DNA from: a bacterium Ga0077546
Lineage (GTDB): Bacteria > Cyanobacteriota > Vampirovibrionia > Obscuribacterales > Obscuribacteraceae
Direction of reading: 5' to 3'
DNA: 6,253 bases
Assembly (NCBI GenBank): GCA_001464165.1
Contig: LNEX01000510.1
Span: forward strand, 1-6,253
Part shown: piece by piece, positions 5,118 through 6,253 of the stretch
How positions within the stretch are numbered: position 1 is the stretch's first letter
Layout of the letters: each line of letters starts with the position of its first letter
Position numbers and translations under genes: made by a program
The notes under the pieces: generated by a model
Database searches by the model: none
The model's input: only the letters and a program-made list of their open reading frames with translations
Told to the model about the DNA's origin: nothing

Positions 5118-6253
5118 ATGACAAGACACGCACTGCTTGGTGCGATTTTAGCCAGCGCGTTCGCCACGAGCGCCTCCGCCCAGAATTTCAAGATGACGAC
5201 ACCTTTCGCACCAGGCGTAGCGGTCCCTGATAAAATCGAATCTTCGATCGGGACACTGAATCTAAACTATGGCTACCCGTCGGCCGATACCGTTGACAAG
5301 ATCTATAACAACCTAGATCGTTCGCGGGCGCTGCAAGCCTATCTCTTGGCGCTGCCAATCGTAAACCAGGCGGGTATGCGCGAATCAATACGCAAATGCG
5401 GACCCGATAACCAGACCAACATAATCTGGGAGAATCTGGTTGATCCCAGGACAGTTGAGCTGACAGCGAACGACAACACGATTTACAACTTCATCTGGGT
5501 CGATACCAGCAAGGGACCATTAGTAGTCGAGATTCCGCCCAAGGTGCTGGGTTTGGTCAACGACTTCTGGTACAAGTGGGTGGCCGACGTTGGCATCACC
5601 GGAGCCGATAAGGGTGAAGGTGGCAAGTACCTCCTGCTGCCGCCTGGATTCAAGGGCGAAATCCCGACAGGGTATAACGTCGTGCGGCCTAGCACCTTTG
5701 GTAATTGGCTCGTATTTCGCGCCTTCGTAATCAACGGCTCAACCAAACCAGGAGTCGACTCAGTAAAGAAGAACCTGCGAATCTATCACTTGGCCGACGC
5801 AGCTAGCCCGCCGCCAATGAAATTCGTCAACGGCTCTGGAATTCCATCGAACTTCGTCGCGCCGGGTGACTACTCATTCTGGAGTCTTTTGAACCAAGTG
5901 ATCCAGGAGGAGCCAGCGGAGGGCTCTGATCCCACCACATTAGGACTGTTCGCCTCGATAGGCATCGTCAAAGGGCAGCCATTCAATCCCGATGAACGGA
6001 TGAAGAAGATCCTAACCGACGCCGCGAATATCGGCGCAGTGACTGCGCGGACCATTGCTTTTAAGATACGTTCAAAAGAGGCTTATTTCTATCCGAACAG
6101 CGCCTGGCGTCTACCATTTTTCGGTGGATACAAATTCGAGGCGGCGCCAGGTGTAAGCAACCTAGACGGTGCCGCTTTCTACTATTACTTTGCCACCGGC
6201 GTCACGCCAGCGATGGAAGTGAAGATGGTGGGCCAGGGATCGCAATACCCCTG
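5118..6253 (+). CDS. Secreted DUF1254/DUF1214 domain protein, 3'-truncated by the window edge
   Basis: The frame is open from ATG 5118 to the end of the window (378 residues visible, no stop), so the gene continues to the right. Residues 1-21 are a Sec signal peptide: short basic start (MTRH), hydrophobic core ALLGAILASAFA, and cleavage motif ASA before Gln22; the mature protein should be periplasmic or secreted. The body matches the DUF1254 (VPA0450-like) pattern: VELTANDNTIYNFIWVDTS (113-131) corresponds to the family's PN-DT-Y-x-W-DL motif, followed by a GGKYLLLPPGFKG segment (168-180) and a NWLVFRAFV strand (196-204). The end of the visible part, GGYKFEAAPGVSNLDGAAFY and ATGVTPAM (359-366), is the usual lead-in to the C-terminal DUF1214 domain, which lies mostly outside. 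Family members are often about 450-500 residues, so roughly 100 or more are missing. No enzymatic activity is established for the family. It diverges from the histidine kinase gene and has a good ribosome site and its own promoter candidate. Confidence 0.88.
   Translation, partial: MTRHALLGAILASAFATSASAQNFKMTTPFAPGVAVPDKIESSIGTLNLNYGYPSADTVDKIYNNLDRSRALQAYLLALPIVNQAGMRESIRKCGPDNQTNIIWENLVDPRTVELTANDNTIYNFIWVDTSKGPLVVEIPPKVLGLVNDFWYKWVADVGITGADKGEGGKYLLLPPGFKGEIPTGYNVVRPSTFGNWLVFRAFVINGSTKPGVDSVKKNLRIYHLADAASPPPMKFVNGSGIPSNFVAPGDYSFWSLLNQVIQEEPAEGSDPTTLGLFASIGIVKGQPFNPDERMKKILTDAANIGAVTARTIAFKIRSKEAYFYPNSAWRLPFFGGYKFEAAPGVSNLDGAAFYYYFATGVTPAMEVKMVGQGSQYP

Noticed and set aside
4900..5121. A 73-codon + strand frame starting at GTG 4900 whose TGA overlaps the DUF1254 ATG (ATGA), which would look like translational coupling.
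   Set aside because: It begins inside the kinase gene on the other strand, has only a weak GAGG before the GTG, shows no protein-like pattern, and the ATGA overlap is expected by chance. The DUF1254 gene has its own strong ribosome site.

Overview
The window (6253 bp) is bacterial chromosomal DNA: closely packed genes, Shine-Dalgarno sites of the GGAG type, a sigma70-like promoter candidate, one clear intrinsic terminator, and Sec signal peptide and two-component signalling genes typical of a diderm or other free-living bacterium. I cannot fix the taxon from sequence alone. The style of the 418-residue orphan protein, next to ordinary OmpR/HisKA signalling genes, reminds me of Obscuribacterales/Melainabacteria (Cyanobacteriota) genomes, but this is a low-confidence impression.

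Layout. (1) 1-1152, + strand: the 3' end of a GT-B glycosyltransferase, then after 25 nt a histidine phosphatase, closed by a very strong hairpin terminator. These two probably form the end of an operon. (2) 1153-1404: non-coding, with some weak hairpins and one promoter-like box. (3) 1405-4923: three genes in alternating orientation: a 418-aa protein of unknown function (-), an OmpR-family response regulator (+), and a membrane sensor histidine kinase (-). The regulator and the kinase run towards each other and their stop regions overlap by 7 bp. The unknown gene and the regulator diverge from a 145-bp region that holds an 11-bp-period direct repeat of the kind OmpR/PhoB regulators bind. (4) 4924-6253, + strand: a leader with a promoter candidate and an inverted repeat, then a secreted DUF1254/DUF1214 protein that runs off the right edge of the window.

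How the parts may work together. The kinase and regulator have all the residues needed for phosphotransfer and are the obvious cognate pair, although they are not co-transcribed. The direct repeat overlaps a possible -35 element of the regulator promoter, so autoregulation is likely, and control of the divergent unknown gene is possible. The kinase start also diverges from the DUF1254 gene, which could be a further target. By eye, the block 1405-4923 is lower in G+C than the flanking genes (two sampled 60-base lines: about 38% in the unknown gene against about 55% in the phosphatase), so it may be a separately acquired module. No IS element, CRISPR array, tRNA or rRNA is visible.
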